Assembly: GCA_036674765.1 (NCBI GenBank)
Contig: JARVKI010000061.1
Span: forward strand, 208,335-272,334
Source of the DNA: Seiridium cupressi
Lineage: Eukaryota; Ascomycota; Sordariomycetes; Amphisphaeriales; Sporocadaceae
Length of the DNA stretch: 64,000 nt
Reading direction: 5' to 3'
Every line of letters begins with the position of its first letter. The first letter of the stretch is position 1. Of this stretch, positions 1 through 11,201 are shown in pieces. The notes beneath the pieces were generated by a model. The model searched no databases. It saw only the letters and a program-made list of their open reading frames with translations, and had not been told where the DNA came from. The translations under genes were made by a program, and so were the position numbers.

Positions 1-232
1 TCGAGCTGTCTTTTCCGGGCGTATTGTGCGTGTTGAAGAAAAACTCCCAGGTCTTGCTGTGCCCGTGGCCGCGTGCGCCGTTGGTGCCATTGGTCCCTAG
101 GAGGGGAGTGCCCTCGTGCGCTTGTCCATTCGCCTGTTGTTTGCCGCCTCCCAAGCTAAATGTGCGGCGCACCTGCTCGTGAAAACTAGGTCCTACTGTA
201 TCGCGGGTCATCGCGCTATGGTCAGCTACCAT
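1..232 (-). CDS. 5' part of a gene running off the left edge; product uncertain
   Basis: From an ATG at 232 the minus strand stays open for 77 codons to the window edge with no stop. The peptide begins MVADHSAMTRDTVGPSF, passes through a Gly/Asn/His-rich stretch (GTNGTNGARGHGHS) and ends KTWEFFFNTHNTPGKDSS. Composition and codon use look like real coding sequence, and no competing frame is open throughout. I do not recognise it with confidence. A soluble N-terminus ending in a WEFFFNTHNTPG-like segment reminds me of the cytosolic leader before the first membrane helix of fungal vacuolar Ca2+/H+ exchangers (VCX1/CAX type), but no membrane helix lies inside the window, so this is a weak guess. 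Confidence 0.5.
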   Translation of the reverse strand, partial: MVADHSAMTRDTVGPSFHEQVRRTFSLGGGKQQANGQAHEGTPLLGTNGTNGARGHGHSKTWEFFFNTHNTPGKDSS

Positions 233-2216
233 CAATGCGCATTGGTGGTGGTGGGCTTCGAAGTCGGCTGTCCTTTGAGTCTGGAGTGGTATTATGGGGG
301 ACCATAGGCACACCTCCCAAATTCATGTAGCACAAGACAAGTCCTCAAAAGGAAACCGAGGTCGGGATCGTCGGGCAGGCTGAGTAAAGTACACTGTACT
401 TCGAGTGCGAACCCAACACAGCCGGGCGGATTTGGCAATGTCGCTGGTTATAGTGTCGAGGGGAGAGACAAAGACCAGCCGACAGAGGTTGGGGTCTGAG
501 AGGAGATGAAATGGATTACTCACACACCATGGCGATGAGAGACTCTAAATGCAAGACTCGAGCGGTTGGGCAGGGCGAATGCGGATGTGGCTGATCTCTT
601 GGGTATGGGGAATACCAAGACTTTGGAGCAACGGTGCGACTGTTTCGTTGCGAACGAGAAAGAATGAGAATGGTGTAGCGATCGACCGCTGACCCTCTGC
701 CCTACATGCACATGTGTGGAGAAGGCGAGATGGGAAGGTTTGCTGGAAGCGGTAAAGACTGCCCGCTTTGTACTAAAGGCAATAGAGTTCGACTGCGATG
801 TCCCTTCCTGCCTCGTCAGGTGAATGAGGAAGTACCTAGCCGAGAGACGTTGGAGGCGGGAAAGTGATAGCCAAGAGTGCTTTGCAAATGCCTAAGCCTC
901 GATGCCAATGGGATCCGGTTCTCTAGCAGGGCAGGGCGGTTCGTTGCGAGTAGCTCGAGGGAAGGAGCTTGTATGTAAAAGCTACTTGAGCTCACAACGG
1001 ATGACGACGTCAGGGTGAAGACTTGAGACACACCAGCCTGGGACCCCTAGCTGCGCACTCTGGGACGTCACATAGAGCTCATTTGCAGCACCGAAAGGTC
1101 CTTGCCCCCACCAGAGCTCGCGTGTTTGTTTGGGTACGGACGACCTAAAACGTGGGCGCTAACCAGGGCGAGCTCAAATCCCTGAAATAATCTGTGCACG
1201 CCTGCAGCTAAAACTTGAGATCTGTTTCCACCGCGCAAGAACGTCATGTCATCTCTGCGAATTTTCGCTTTTGGGTCCATGATACTGTACCTACTGTACG
1301 TGGTCAATTCCCCTCAAATCCTGCCGTCATATCAACGGATAAAGCTGACCAAATGATTCAGCGATGTTTTTGATTACTGCCAAGTGTGGCTGAGCAGAGT
1401 CATCGAAAGTTTCGCGGTACTTGGCAGCATGGCGCAGGAGGCCTCCCGTCATGTCCTCCAATGAGACACACCAATGCCTGCAGCTCTCAAAGATCGCTAT
1501 CGATAAAAGCTTTCCATTTTCTCTTGGCGGGATGTCGGTATTAAAGTGAACGCCTGCTGGCCTGACGCCCGACCGACCCTAGTGATTATGGAGCATCTGC
1601 GGCAGGGATGGAGAAATTCATTCGTGCTTCCCGTTGCAGCGTGTCGGGCTCCGAGTGGGCGGCACGCCGCAGAATCTTGGCAGCTATTCTTGTGTCATGG
1701 GAGTTTGAACTTTATTGTATTACATGGGTACAGACTTGAAGGAACTGCTAGTCCTAGTGTGCAGCTTCGCTGCCATCATCCCATCCCACTCCGTTTGTAT
1801 GAGTGCTCTCTTTATGTGGCCCTGGTCAGTCATTGATACATAGATTGCTTCGGGGCTCGTAAGAATGCCTGATGTAATGCTGTGCTCTAGTGCTACGGTA
1901 GGTCTGATTCTCGGTGCAAAGGCCCACCTGTTCTCCTGCCTATCCGACGCTGTAGATCCACCGCTGGCTGAAATGTGTCAGTCCGGCTCCTCGCGTGTCT
2001 AAGCCCGCAGCCCGCAGCCTCGCACTCGCGATCTAACGCTGTCCACCGGCCGTGTCCATACTCCACAGAAAAGCAACTCCATTATTACAAAAATCCCCGA
2101 GACGTTGAAAATTAAAGGGTGGAAATCCAAGGTAGCTATAGGGTGGTTATCTATGTCACTCAACCGATCCTAACTCATCCCACGTAAACTCATGCTCCGA
2201 TCCCCTCGTGGATCCG
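233..2216. other. intergenic, about 2 kb, no gene seen
   Basis: This holds the upstream region of the left-edge gene and the downstream region of the GH81 gene. All open frames are short, mutually overlapping and without recognisable domains or paired splice sites. No RNA gene or repeat stood out. Confidence 0.6.
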
Positions 2217-5002
2217 TCACGACATCAGAGCTATTGCTGCTCGTTAGCATTGCGTACACCAAAAGAGGCTGAGCTTGCATATAATCGACCTACCTGCCGT
2301 ATACGCCTGATACCACGTTTGTGATACACCGCCATCAAGCCAAGCAGGATCGAAGGCCTTTTGGGTAAAGAAATTCCAGGCTGTATTTTGATCCACCGTT
2401 GCCAAGTTGCCATAGAGGATACTCCTCCAGCCTCCTTCAACCTTGTCAGCACGGCCGTTGTCGAAGTAGGTCGACCATTCCTGCGTCACGAAGTTAGCGG
2501 GCCGGGTCAGCTTGGTGCTCGGCAGCAAGGGCATCATGTGGATGCCCTGTATGTACTCGATGTTGCCGCCGAAGTAGGTCGTATGGTCGACCTTGTTCTC
2601 GTAGAGAATCCCGGCAACTCGATTGCCAATAAAGTTCGAGGGTTGCACTTTATTGTCCGAGGTATATAGATAGTAGTTGCTGAGAGACCGCGTGATAATG
2701 GAGAGCATTAGGTTACCCCGGGCCTCCATGTTGACGTTACTGCTGACATTTCCCCACATCTTGATGGCATAGGCGTGCATTGCATCTTCCGAACTTGATT
2801 CTTGATCCTATGAACCGTGTTAGCTACGAGTCAAGGCAGCTTGGTTCGGGGGCGTGACCTTTCCATCAAGAGTCTCGTAGAGACCATGCGCCCAGCTGTG
2901 TCCGTGGTACCAATCAAAGTTGCGTGAGACCGGGAAGTATTTGTCCTGGCTGCTCGGATTGGCTATATCTCGGACAAGGGTGTTGACATAGTCAATGTTG
3001 GTCTTGGTTAACCACGTGGGGTCTAGGTATCCGATGATGGCCGCAGCAAGAATGAAATAGCCGTAATGGAAGTGATGATCATTATAATACGTGTTACCAA
3101 AGTCTGCGCCATTATTGCCGGTCTGGTAAGTGGCCGAGGACACTATTCCGCCCCAAGCACCTGCTTTCCCTGTCAGTGATAGACCGCTTTCCAGCACGAT
3201 TGTTCTCTCACTCTCATAGTACAACGGAAACTGTTGACGGTTGAGCGCATATCGACTGAACGCCGACTTGAGGTTATTCAGACCAGTCTGTGCCAGGTTC
3301 TTGTTTCCAAGCAGGTCGTTTACAGTATAGCATATATGGGCAAATTTTGCCAGGGCCTGCAAATTTCCTGGTTAGTGGGGAATTATTAGAACAGTTGAGT
3401 CTTACCTTTCCACCAAAATACATAGAATCCTGGTTCGACTGCTTGTCCATGTCCTGTGAGATCTCTTTCAGGGCCACAGGGGCAATCGTGCTGATATACA
3501 GCCCCTTCAACACTTTCTTTGGTCCGGTCTCGGGGTCCCATGGCGCGAAGTCCATGGCAATTGGCATACTAGGCTCAACCATAGTCCAATAATCTCCAAT
3601 GACGGCGGTAGCTAATCCCTTTGTTGTGGTTTGCAACTGCACCTTGGTCTTGCCGTTACTGGTATGGCTGTCGAAGGAGTCAACATGATGTGGTAAGGCA
3701 TACATCAGCAGCTTGGTGTTTGTGATGCCGGCCTTCGCGTAATTGAACGAATAAGATCCTTTTGAACCAGTCACCGAACCTGAAAGAGTAACGCCAGTTG
3801 GATATGTGCCAGATGCCGCATCTAAAATGGTTTCGGCACCGCCAGGATCTTTTGCAATCTGAATAATGCCATTGAAGGGCTTGGCGGCCTTCGCGTATCC
3901 ATTGTTAACAACGTTGAGATCGAATGTATCGCCCCTCGGAGAATAGGCATATACATGCCACGTGTTTCCATTCTCAAGGTACATGGTGTATTTAGTCACG
4001 CCGGGTTTGGGACCCTTGTTCGATTTTGTGACCTGCTTGAAAAACACAGCAGAGCTGATCACAGGGGTGCATCCTGAATAGATGGCTGTCACAAATGCCA
4101 TGCCCTGAACCAGGGGGAAGGTTATCATGACTTTCCCTCCCGACTTGTCCAGTAAGTTGACATTGACAGATTGGATTGCCATGTTATCCAGAGTCAATGC
4201 AGTTGTTTTCCCAAGCTCCGCGGCCGACAAGCACATTGCCTGAATCCCAATAGGATTAAGGTAATATTGGACGGCATTCACACCAGGAACGCTCGACTTG
4301 CCGCCGTAAACTCTCTGGCTTGCCTCAGTATGTGAAATCCATAGACCCCAACTGGCCAAGACTCCCTGACCTTTCGCCCACGCAACGGAATATGGATACA
4401 CATAGGCTGGTGCATTCTGATTGCCTAGATTAAAGTTTCCATAGAATTTGTTCGTTTGGTGCGGGCCCGAGCCAGTTACGCCAAGTCGTGGCACAGGATG
4501 GTCTGTCCTGACTGGAAATATTGCAGCCGGAGCATTGACAGCAATTGGTGCCCGAAAAATGTCTTGAGCTGGGGGAGGTTGTGACATAAACGGGTAGCTT
4601 TGTAGAGGTTGACAAAGCGGCTGTAATAGGCTTAGAACCCACTAGAAGCGACGTTGGACTAGGTATGCTGTTTGTTGGGAAAGGGGGAACCTTCGATCGT
4701 CCTCCAGCCTCGAGAGATGTGACAATAATTCCAGCTGTATCGGGCTTTGGAGTAGTAGGCGAAGGCAGTATTTGAGCGAAACCTCTGGAATTGCTTGTAG
4801 TCTTAACGGAAACGGTCAAGTAGCCCTCTATATATGGATTTGGACCAGCGGGTCGGACAGCAGTGATAGCGAGCGGAAGGAACTTTTCTCTATCTCGTGG
4901 GTTTAGATCTTGTTTGGCCGAGGCGGTGTGATGAGGTAATGGTACGCCTCGAATAGGGTTTACCTGAAGTATCGTCAGCAATAAGTACGACAACATGGTC
5001 AT
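2217..5002 (-). CDS. secreted endo-1,3-beta-glucanase, GH81
   Basis: Predicted to cleave internal beta-1,3-glucan bonds, in its own wall at cell separation or in other fungal or callose glucan. Exons: 4691-5002, 3406-4620, 2859-3356, 2294-2807, 2217-2230, giving about 850 residues, normal for fungal GH81. The N-terminus MTMLSYLLLTILQ is a signal peptide, followed by a Pro/Ser/Thr-rich linker. The GH81 fold starts at IFPVRTDHPVPRLGV and includes NKFYGNFNLG and YPYSVAW. The catalytic part has NDHHFHYGYFILAAA (catalytic Asp) and DQESSSEDAMHAYA (catalytic Glu region). That second motif is created only by removing the 51-bp intron 2808-2858, which supports the model. Introns 3357-3405 and 2231-2293 are also canonical. 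The first intron (4621-4690, weak GTTCCC donor) is the uncertain part. The ATG at 5002 was chosen because the signal peptide follows it. Confidence 0.88.
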
Positions 5003-6032
5003 GCACAACCGTAGGAAGTGGGTCAGGGGTTTTTGGATATAAGGATGCGGCGTGGAGTCGTAGACTCATTAGGGGACGTTGGGCCAAGGGTGCAAGTCTG
5101 CAGAATTCCGGAAAGATCTGCAAAGCGCCGTCTGCTCCAGCATATGTGATAGAAATTTCCAACAGGATAATGTTGTACAAAAATATTGTTGTACCAAGTG
5201 CGTTAGTCTGAGTGTATATAATTGAGGTTTGGGGATGTACGGCACTTGTACGCAATAAAGCTGAACCGTTCTCGCATCGGCAAACCTAGAGAATGGATCA
5301 TGGTGCCCGAGGTGACGATGGAGCGGAAATAGACCAAGACATGGGCTTCTCCCACGCGGCATCCGGAATGAAGAATGGCATGTCTCGGAAAGTAAAGGTC
5401 CATTACCTTTTAGGTGAGTTGATCGAGCGAAGTCTGGAAATATCTTAGGAATGTTGACGTAAATTACCGAGAAAAGGCGGTAGAATCTAAGCAATGATAG
5501 CGCAAGGAATGATTGCCTGAGGAATGGCCATAGGACAAGGTGAAGACGAAAGCTGTGGAAGCGAATCCGTGTAGCCGAATGGAGAAAGTTGATGATGTTT
5601 GGCTAAGCAACCAACAAGGTTACCTGAAAGCTCTCCGTCACACATCCGATCAGTAGTTGCAAGAGGCTATCCTAGAGCCGTCACTGCCATGCGATCCGAA
5701 TTGCTGTTTGCTCTTGCCCCATTGCTGGCTCTATGTAGAAGCCCACTTGAGCCTAATAAACAGTGGTAGGTGGATTGTAGTAACAGCTCGCCCCGCATCA
5801 AGCGAGCAGGATGGGCACAGGCTGCATTTTCCGGTTTGTACAAGTATAGCGATGCTCATGGTATCCGTGATTCAAGCCTCAAGTCGGAATACTTCAAAGA
5901 GGGAAATGTTCTGTACGTAGGCAGCGAGTATATGCCTATTTGTTGACGCGGTCCCTCTGAGTAACATTTTTGATACATGATGTTTAAACCGCCATGATTT
6001 GCGCAGACTCGCACAGGAGATATACCATATAC
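5003..6032. other. intergenic: GH81 promoter side and STN1 downstream side
   Basis: About 1 kb with only small open frames on both strands. None has a family signature or a convincing splice partner. It should contain the GH81 promoter (right of 5002) and the STN1 3' end. Confidence 0.55.
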
Positions 6033-6882
6033 TCAAAGTCCTAGGGCATCAAATTGGCCTTCTTCCACCGTTGTCACAGAACTTAGTTTCGAAGGTCGAT
6101 ACGCTTTCTTCAGACCAGAGTTGCCATACGCAGGACCGGAGCGTGATCGGCGTCTGTTGGCATCCTCCTGCTCCGCTTCCTCCTTTCTTTTCCTCTGCCT
6201 TCTCTCCTTCTCCTTGCTAACCACATCGGTCCTATTCTCCTTTCCCAGCCTTCGCAAAATCTTCCTATCCAGGACCCAAGGTTTGCTGAGCACATCCGAC
6301 TTAAAATCTCTGATCTTATTCCAGAACTCAACTTCCTGGCTGGTTGACCTGACATGTTGCATCTTTTGGATCTTGATCTGTTTTTGATCGCGGAAGAGTT
6401 TGAGGTTGCCTTTCACGTCTACCACCATGCCTACGTCGATTGCAGCATACAGGTTTGCGTTCAGATCCGCGTTCTGATCAGCACCGGCGGCTTTCTCGAC
6501 GTCCTCGCGGGCCCTCTCACCACTGGCCTGAGTGGATGGTGGGAGACCGACTGTGCATTCAATGCATACGCCAGTGCTGTCGTCGACGGTGTAGACTCGA
6601 CGGCCATAAAATGAATCAATCGCCACTACCAGTCCCACAACACGAACCCATCGGATCGGATGGTTTAGGTGAAAGAAAGTATCATCTTGGCCTGGCGACA
6701 TAAATAAGCTTGACATATCTCAGTTTAAGCTTCGGGACGTTCAAGCTACCTTGGAATCCCGGATGCCATCGCAACTCATTGATATCGCTTGCCTGTAATG
6801 GGCACCATTTAGTGATGGTTGGGGACAAGTGATAACAATACTGCGGATATTCTTCGTATTCGGGCGATGCAGCACTTGTCAT
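6033..6882 (-). CDS. stn1: telomere-capping CST complex subunit STN1
   Basis: STN1 binds single-stranded telomeric DNA with TEN1 through an OB fold and helps DNA polymerase alpha-primase fill in the C-strand. Two exons, 6750-6882 and 6033-6691, give 263 residues. Exon 1 encodes YPQYCYHLSPTITKWCPL, the conserved fungal STN1 start. The 58-bp intron 6692-6749 splits a Gly codon and joins it to FFHLNHPIRWVRVVGLVVAI and GRRVYTVDDSTG, the OB-fold strands. The C-terminal third is a Lys/Arg/Glu-rich region without visible winged-helix domains. That matches short Stn1 forms of filamentous fungi. An ACGCGT box lies about 125 bp upstream of the ATG. The first ATG in the frame that precedes the conserved block was used. 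Confidence 0.88.
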
Positions 6883-7006
6883 GGCATGTTGTGAAGGTTC
6901 AAGCAACAGCAAGGCAATGAAATATGGATTGGTACGACGTCAGCACCTCGCTTGGGGAATGCGCGTGGAGATTCCACCTGTGCAGGCTCAAATCAATTAA
7001 AGGAGC

Positions 7007-7012
7007 ACGCGT
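7007..7012. promoter_or_regulatory. ACGCGT (MCB-type) box upstream of STN1
   Basis: A perfect ACGCGT palindrome sits in the 427-bp gap 6883-7309, which is otherwise featureless. Position relative to the STN1 start fits a promoter element. ACGCGT is the known binding site of MBF-type G1/S factors; use here is inferred. Confidence 0.4.
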
Positions 7013-7309
7013 CGCAAATCAAGGCAGCCCCACGGCAGCTGTTGGCCAGGTGATTATCTAGTTAGTATGGATTACATCAGCCCTTGTCCGTCACATACAA
7101 TACAGCATTTATAGATAAAAGTCAACAAGATCCATGTCATATCGTAGAACTGATATTTTCCGATCAGTAGGTTCATTTGGCCCATAACCATTCATATTTG
7201 TGCATTCATGACAAACACCATCGCTGAAACCATTGCAAAATCATACCGATCCTATGAGAACCAGCCAAACTCCAAACACGCCATGCCGCAGATATAGATG
7301 AACGGTCGA

Positions 7310-8269
7310 TCATGTCTTCGATTTCTTACTGCGACCACCCCTACTCGACTTGGGATTGTCATCAGCGGGCGACTTCCTCTTGCCGAGCTTCTTTGAAGCA
7401 GCTTGAAACTCCTCTTCGGATGGCATGTCAGACATTCCGCCGCCATACTTGGCAGCTAGATTATCGAGGAAGCCCTCTCGGGACTTCTGATTGCGCTGGA
7501 TCAGGGCCGCAAGGTCAGCCTCGGGATCCTTCTTGCTCTTCTTTCCCTTCTTGTTGTTGAACAACTTATCGTGGACGCCAAGCTCTTTGGCGTACTCCTC
7601 AGCCTCTGTAGCCTCGCCCTTGGCAGTTTTGATGCGGGCGTCCTTCGACTTCTTGCTCTCGTTGGTATAAGCCTTAAACGCCTTGACATCCTTGCTGGCA
7701 ATAGCCTCATCTATGATGCTACGGAAGCGCTCGTCATCTTCGAGGACATTGCTCAGCATGACCTCCTCATAGATCCTATCCATGTTGCCCTTGTGCTTCT
7801 CGTAGGCGACGAGAAGGTCGTCCTTCTCCTCATCCGATTTCTTGTACTTCTCGGCGAACTTGTTGATGGCATCTTCCGAAACAGCGTCGCGGAACTGCTC
7901 GGCGTAGAAATCGGTCCAAGAAAAGTCGGAACTGCTGAGAGTCTCGGATGTGTCGCCTGTGGCATCGTAGCGCTTTCGCCGAACTGAATCGCTGAGGACC
8001 GCATAGGCTAGAGCGACCTGCTGGAACTTCTCCTTCGCTGCTTGTTTCTCCGCATCTGATCCTGAGACCTTGTCTGGGATTCGTTCAAGTCAACCACAGT
8101 TACCATAGCGAAGAGCGATGGAGTGGTTCTTACCGGGATGGGTCTTGAGTGCTTGCTTCCGGTAGGCAGACTTAATCTGATCTGCGGTTGCTTTACGGTC
8201 GACCTCAAGAATCTCATAGGGATCGATGTTGGTTTCCTGAGGGATATCGTCAGACTCAGAATCGGACAT
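7310..8269 (-). CDS. DNAJC9-type J-domain protein (histone co-chaperone family)
   Basis: Exons 8134-8269 and 7310-8073 give 299 residues. The J domain spans about residues 16-85 (DPYEILEVDRKATADQIKSA, then HPD at 44-46). The 60-bp intron 8074-8133 falls inside the Asp codon of HPD, so the motif appears only after splicing. Beyond the J domain come WTDFYAEQF, GNMDRIYEEVMLSNVLED and ERFRSIIDEAI, the block typical of human DNAJC9. A Lys-rich C-terminus (GKKSKKD, RGGRSKKSKT) suits nuclear location. DNAJC9 proteins recruit Hsp70 and bind histone H3-H4; that role here is from the family. It is divergent from the deaminase gene across a 262-bp shared promoter with two ACGCGT boxes. Confidence 0.88.
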
Positions 8270-8358
8270 TATGACGGTGCGTTGTTCTAAAGAGTAAGTG
8301 TTGTGTTTTCCGGTGAAGCAGCTGTCAGTGCTTCGAACTCGAACTCGAACGTGTAGAA

Positions 8359-8373
8359 ACGCGTCGCACGCGT
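8359..8373. promoter_or_regulatory. pair of ACGCGT boxes in the shared divergent promoter
   Basis: ACGCGT occurs at 8359-8364 and again at 8368-8373, start to start 9 bp apart, between the J-protein start (8269) and the deaminase start (8532). They follow a short CGAACT tandem at about 8333-8350. Paired MluI boxes are the classic MBF arrangement for G1/S genes in yeasts; function here is inferred. Confidence 0.45.
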
Positions 8374-8531
8374 CAAGTGAATTTATGCAAGTTTATGCGA
8401 TAGTTCTTTAGTGAGATCGCGGGGTAGTGGGGTTGGTTTACAGTGGTGCAAAGCAGCGCGAACAAGTGCAATTGTTCAGATTCCAAGTAGGCCAATAATC
8501 CTCAGCATTATTTCAAGCTTTTGGATTCACA

Positions 8532-9062
8532 ATGGCAGATCCTTCAGTGCCGCTCCCGGACATCAATACCGGCAACCATAAGGGATACCTAAAACTCGCA
8601 TTGTCTCTTGCCACTCAGTCACCACCCAGGCCCACGAACTACAGGGTTGGTGCTGTGCTGCTTGATACTGCCACCAACAAGATATTGTCTACCGGATACA
8701 CTTTGGAGCTGCCAGGAAACACTCACGCAGAACAATGCTGCTTCGAGAAGCTTGCATCAGAACACGGTATAGACTCGGGCAATCTGTCTGAGGTTCTTCC
8801 TGATGAGGTCGTACTCTATACTACCATGGAGCCCTGTTCGTTCCGGCTCAGTGGGAATCTGCCCTGTGTTGACAGGATACTGGGCATGGGAAGCAAGATC
8901 AAGACAGTCTATGTCGGCGTCAAAGAACCCGAAAAATTTGTAAACAACAACTCGGGTAAGGCAAAGCTTCAGGGCGCTGGCATCAGTTTCGTGCATATAG
9001 AGGGCCTGGAGACAGACATCCTAAAAGTCGCGACTGCCGGGCACGAAGCCGCCGAAAAATAA
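8532..9062 (+). CDS. zinc-dependent deaminase, RibD/dCMP-deaminase-like
   Basis: A single-exon gene of 176 residues in the cytidine-deaminase fold. The zinc site is clear: HAE at 65-67 (His ligand and proton-shuttle Glu) and PC-x9-C at 101-112 (MEPCSFRLSGNLPC; Cys102 and Cys112). The spacing between the two cysteines is longer than in plain dCMP deaminase and resembles the DRAP deaminase of riboflavin synthesis (RibD/Rib2 type). It could act on the pyrimidine intermediate of riboflavin synthesis or on a free nucleotide; sequence alone does not decide. There is no targeting signal, so cytosolic. The first ATG fits the start of the fold. Confidence 0.75.
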   Translation: MADPSVPLPDINTGNHKGYLKLALSLATQSPPRPTNYRVGAVLLDTATNKILSTGYTLELPGNTHAEQCCFEKLASEHGIDSGNLSEVLPDEVVLYTTMEPCSFRLSGNLPCVDRILGMGSKIKTVYVGVKEPEKFVNNNSGKAKLQGAGISFVHIEGLETDILKVATAGHEAAEK

Positions 9063-9580
9063 TCTCGAGCTGATCAGCCTTGCACTTGATTTACCAATCG
9101 CTTTCGACGTCAATCTTACGGCGGACCCGTCTGTTCCATCGGCCATCACTGCACCTGTCCGGAGGGTTTCTGCCAAGTCTTCTCGCGGAGCCCTCGGTCA
9201 ACATAAACACCATGTCCCGATGTACAGTGGCAAAGCGCAGTTGGTCGGGATTGCGGGAGACCTTCCATGGTGTGGCGCGCAGCGTCACCAACACTCGTCT
9301 AAGACTTGGAAAACTGGCGATCTCGGTTCACTAACCGAATTGAATCTCCTCACGAGGGGTTCAGCAGCTTGATTGGAGGATGTGGCAAACCCAATTGAAC
9401 GGTTCTATACTAGATTTAAACCCGATTAGGCCTTTCGGGCCTGTTCCCTCCGTCCTCGTCGATGGGGTATAGTCAACGCCGAGAAATTTGGATAATGCAG
9501 CAATAAATACGACTTACAGCAACGGTCTGAAGGAATACGTGTTGTGAATTGAACTCCAGGAAACTACTCGGTTCGTCAAG
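9063..9580. other. intergenic, mannanase promoter side
   Basis: 518 bp between two plus-strand genes. It holds the deaminase 3' end and the GH5 promoter. Small open frames here have no signature. I could not single out a convincing regulatory box. Confidence 0.5.
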
Positions 9581-11070
9581 ATGAGGTTTGGTATCCAAAG
9601 TACTCTCTCGCTCGGCCTCCTGGCCAGCCAGGTCAACGCTCGCTTCCTCAATACAACCAAGCCAAAAGGTTTTGTGACAACCAATGGAACAAAGTTTCAA
9701 TTGGATGGGCAGGACTTTTACTTCGCTGGCAGCAATGCTTACTACTTCCCCTTCAACAATGTTAGTAGAAGTGTAAAATTGAGTGTTTCCAATTGGGATG
9801 CCAAACTAATTGTCGGCATTTAGAACGAGTCAGACGTAGAACTGGGTCTCCGAGCCGCCAAGGATGCTGGCTTGAATGTGTTTAGGACTTGGGGCTTCAA
9901 CGATAAGAATTTGACTTATGATCCCAATGGTTTGCCTCAGTACGGAAGCGAAGGCGCAGGTGCAACCGATGTCGTCTTCCAATGGTTTGCCAACGGCACC
10001 TCAACTATCAACATCAATGCCTTTGACAAGGTAGTCGAGGCTGCCACGAAAGCCGACATCAAGCTCATCGTGACCTTCACGAACAACTGGGCCGATTACG
10101 GCGGCATGGACGTCTACACTCTCAATCTTGGTGGCCAGTACCATGACGATGTAAGCTGAAACACTGCAGCACAAGCGATAATATCGATGCTAACCCTGAT
10201 CGGCAGTTCTATGTTCTGCCCAAGATCAAGGCCGCCTACAAGCGGTACATTGAGACGCTCATCACACGCTACCGTGACTCGCCCACCATATTTGCTTGGG
10301 AGTTGGCCAATGAGCTTCGTTGCGGTGCTGACGGAACTCGCAACATTCCTACGAGCGGCAACTGCACCACTGAAACTCTCTCATCTTGGATTGATGAAAT
10401 GAGCACGTACGTCAAATCGCTCGACCCTTACCACCTCGTCACCTGGGGTGGAGAGGGCGAGTTCAGCCTACCCGAGGGCTCGGATGACTGGGCGTATGCT
10501 GGCGCCGACGGAGGAAATTTCGACCATGAGATCAGCCTGCCTAATATTGACTTTGGTGTATTTCACTCCTATCCGGACTGGTGGTCTAAAACGGTTGAGT
10601 GGACCAACCAATGTAAGTTCTTTCTAGGGTCTCTTCTCGCCTCCCGGGGTTTGATTTTGGGGTGTATACAATGTCTTGAGAATCAGATACTCTCGAGACC
10701 CAATTTAGAACATTAAGGCCCTTTTCGTCAAAGCAATGACTAACCCTGATGTGTAGGGATAAAGGATCACGCTGCGGCCGGCGTTACAGCGAACAAGCCG
10801 GTCGTGCATGAAGAATATGGTTGGTTGACGCCCGAGGCGCGGCTTGAGGACCTCAACAAGACGGCGGCTGCGAATGAGACCAGGGTCACGGTGCTGGGCG
10901 GCTGGCAGAGCATTATGGAAGAAGTCCAGATGCCGGACATGTACTGGCAGTACGGCTTCTCGAACTATTCTTATGGACGAAACAACGATGATGGCTTCAC
11001 CATCTACTTGGACGATGCAGAAGCGCAGCCCCTGATTTACGAACATGCTGCAAAAGTCAACTCGGTTTAG
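9581..11070 (+). CDS. secreted endo-1,4-beta-mannanase, GH5 (subfamily 7 type)
   Basis: Hydrolyses internal beta-1,4 bonds of mannans in plant hemicellulose. Exons 9581-9760, 9824-10150, 10207-10612 and 10757-11070 give 408 residues. The N-terminus [20 protein letters not shown] is a signal peptide. GH5 landmarks follow: [34 protein letters not shown] with acid/base Glu205, [11 protein letters not shown], and VVHEEYGW with nucleophile near Glu324. All three introns are GT-AG and keep frame; the third (144 bp) is long for this window. There is no cellulose-binding module. Several N-x-S/T sites suit secretion. Its stop lies 131 bp from the stop of the convergent MFS gene. Confidence 0.93.
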
Positions 11071-11201
11071 AATGTAGGCTTGCATTACAGATGCGGAGAA
11101 GCAAAAGCCACTGTTATTCATGGAGTCTATATATGTGTTTGTTATGATTCTTCTAGGATCCGACAGTATTCGACGACTCATTTGCGTGAGATTGATTTTC
11201 T

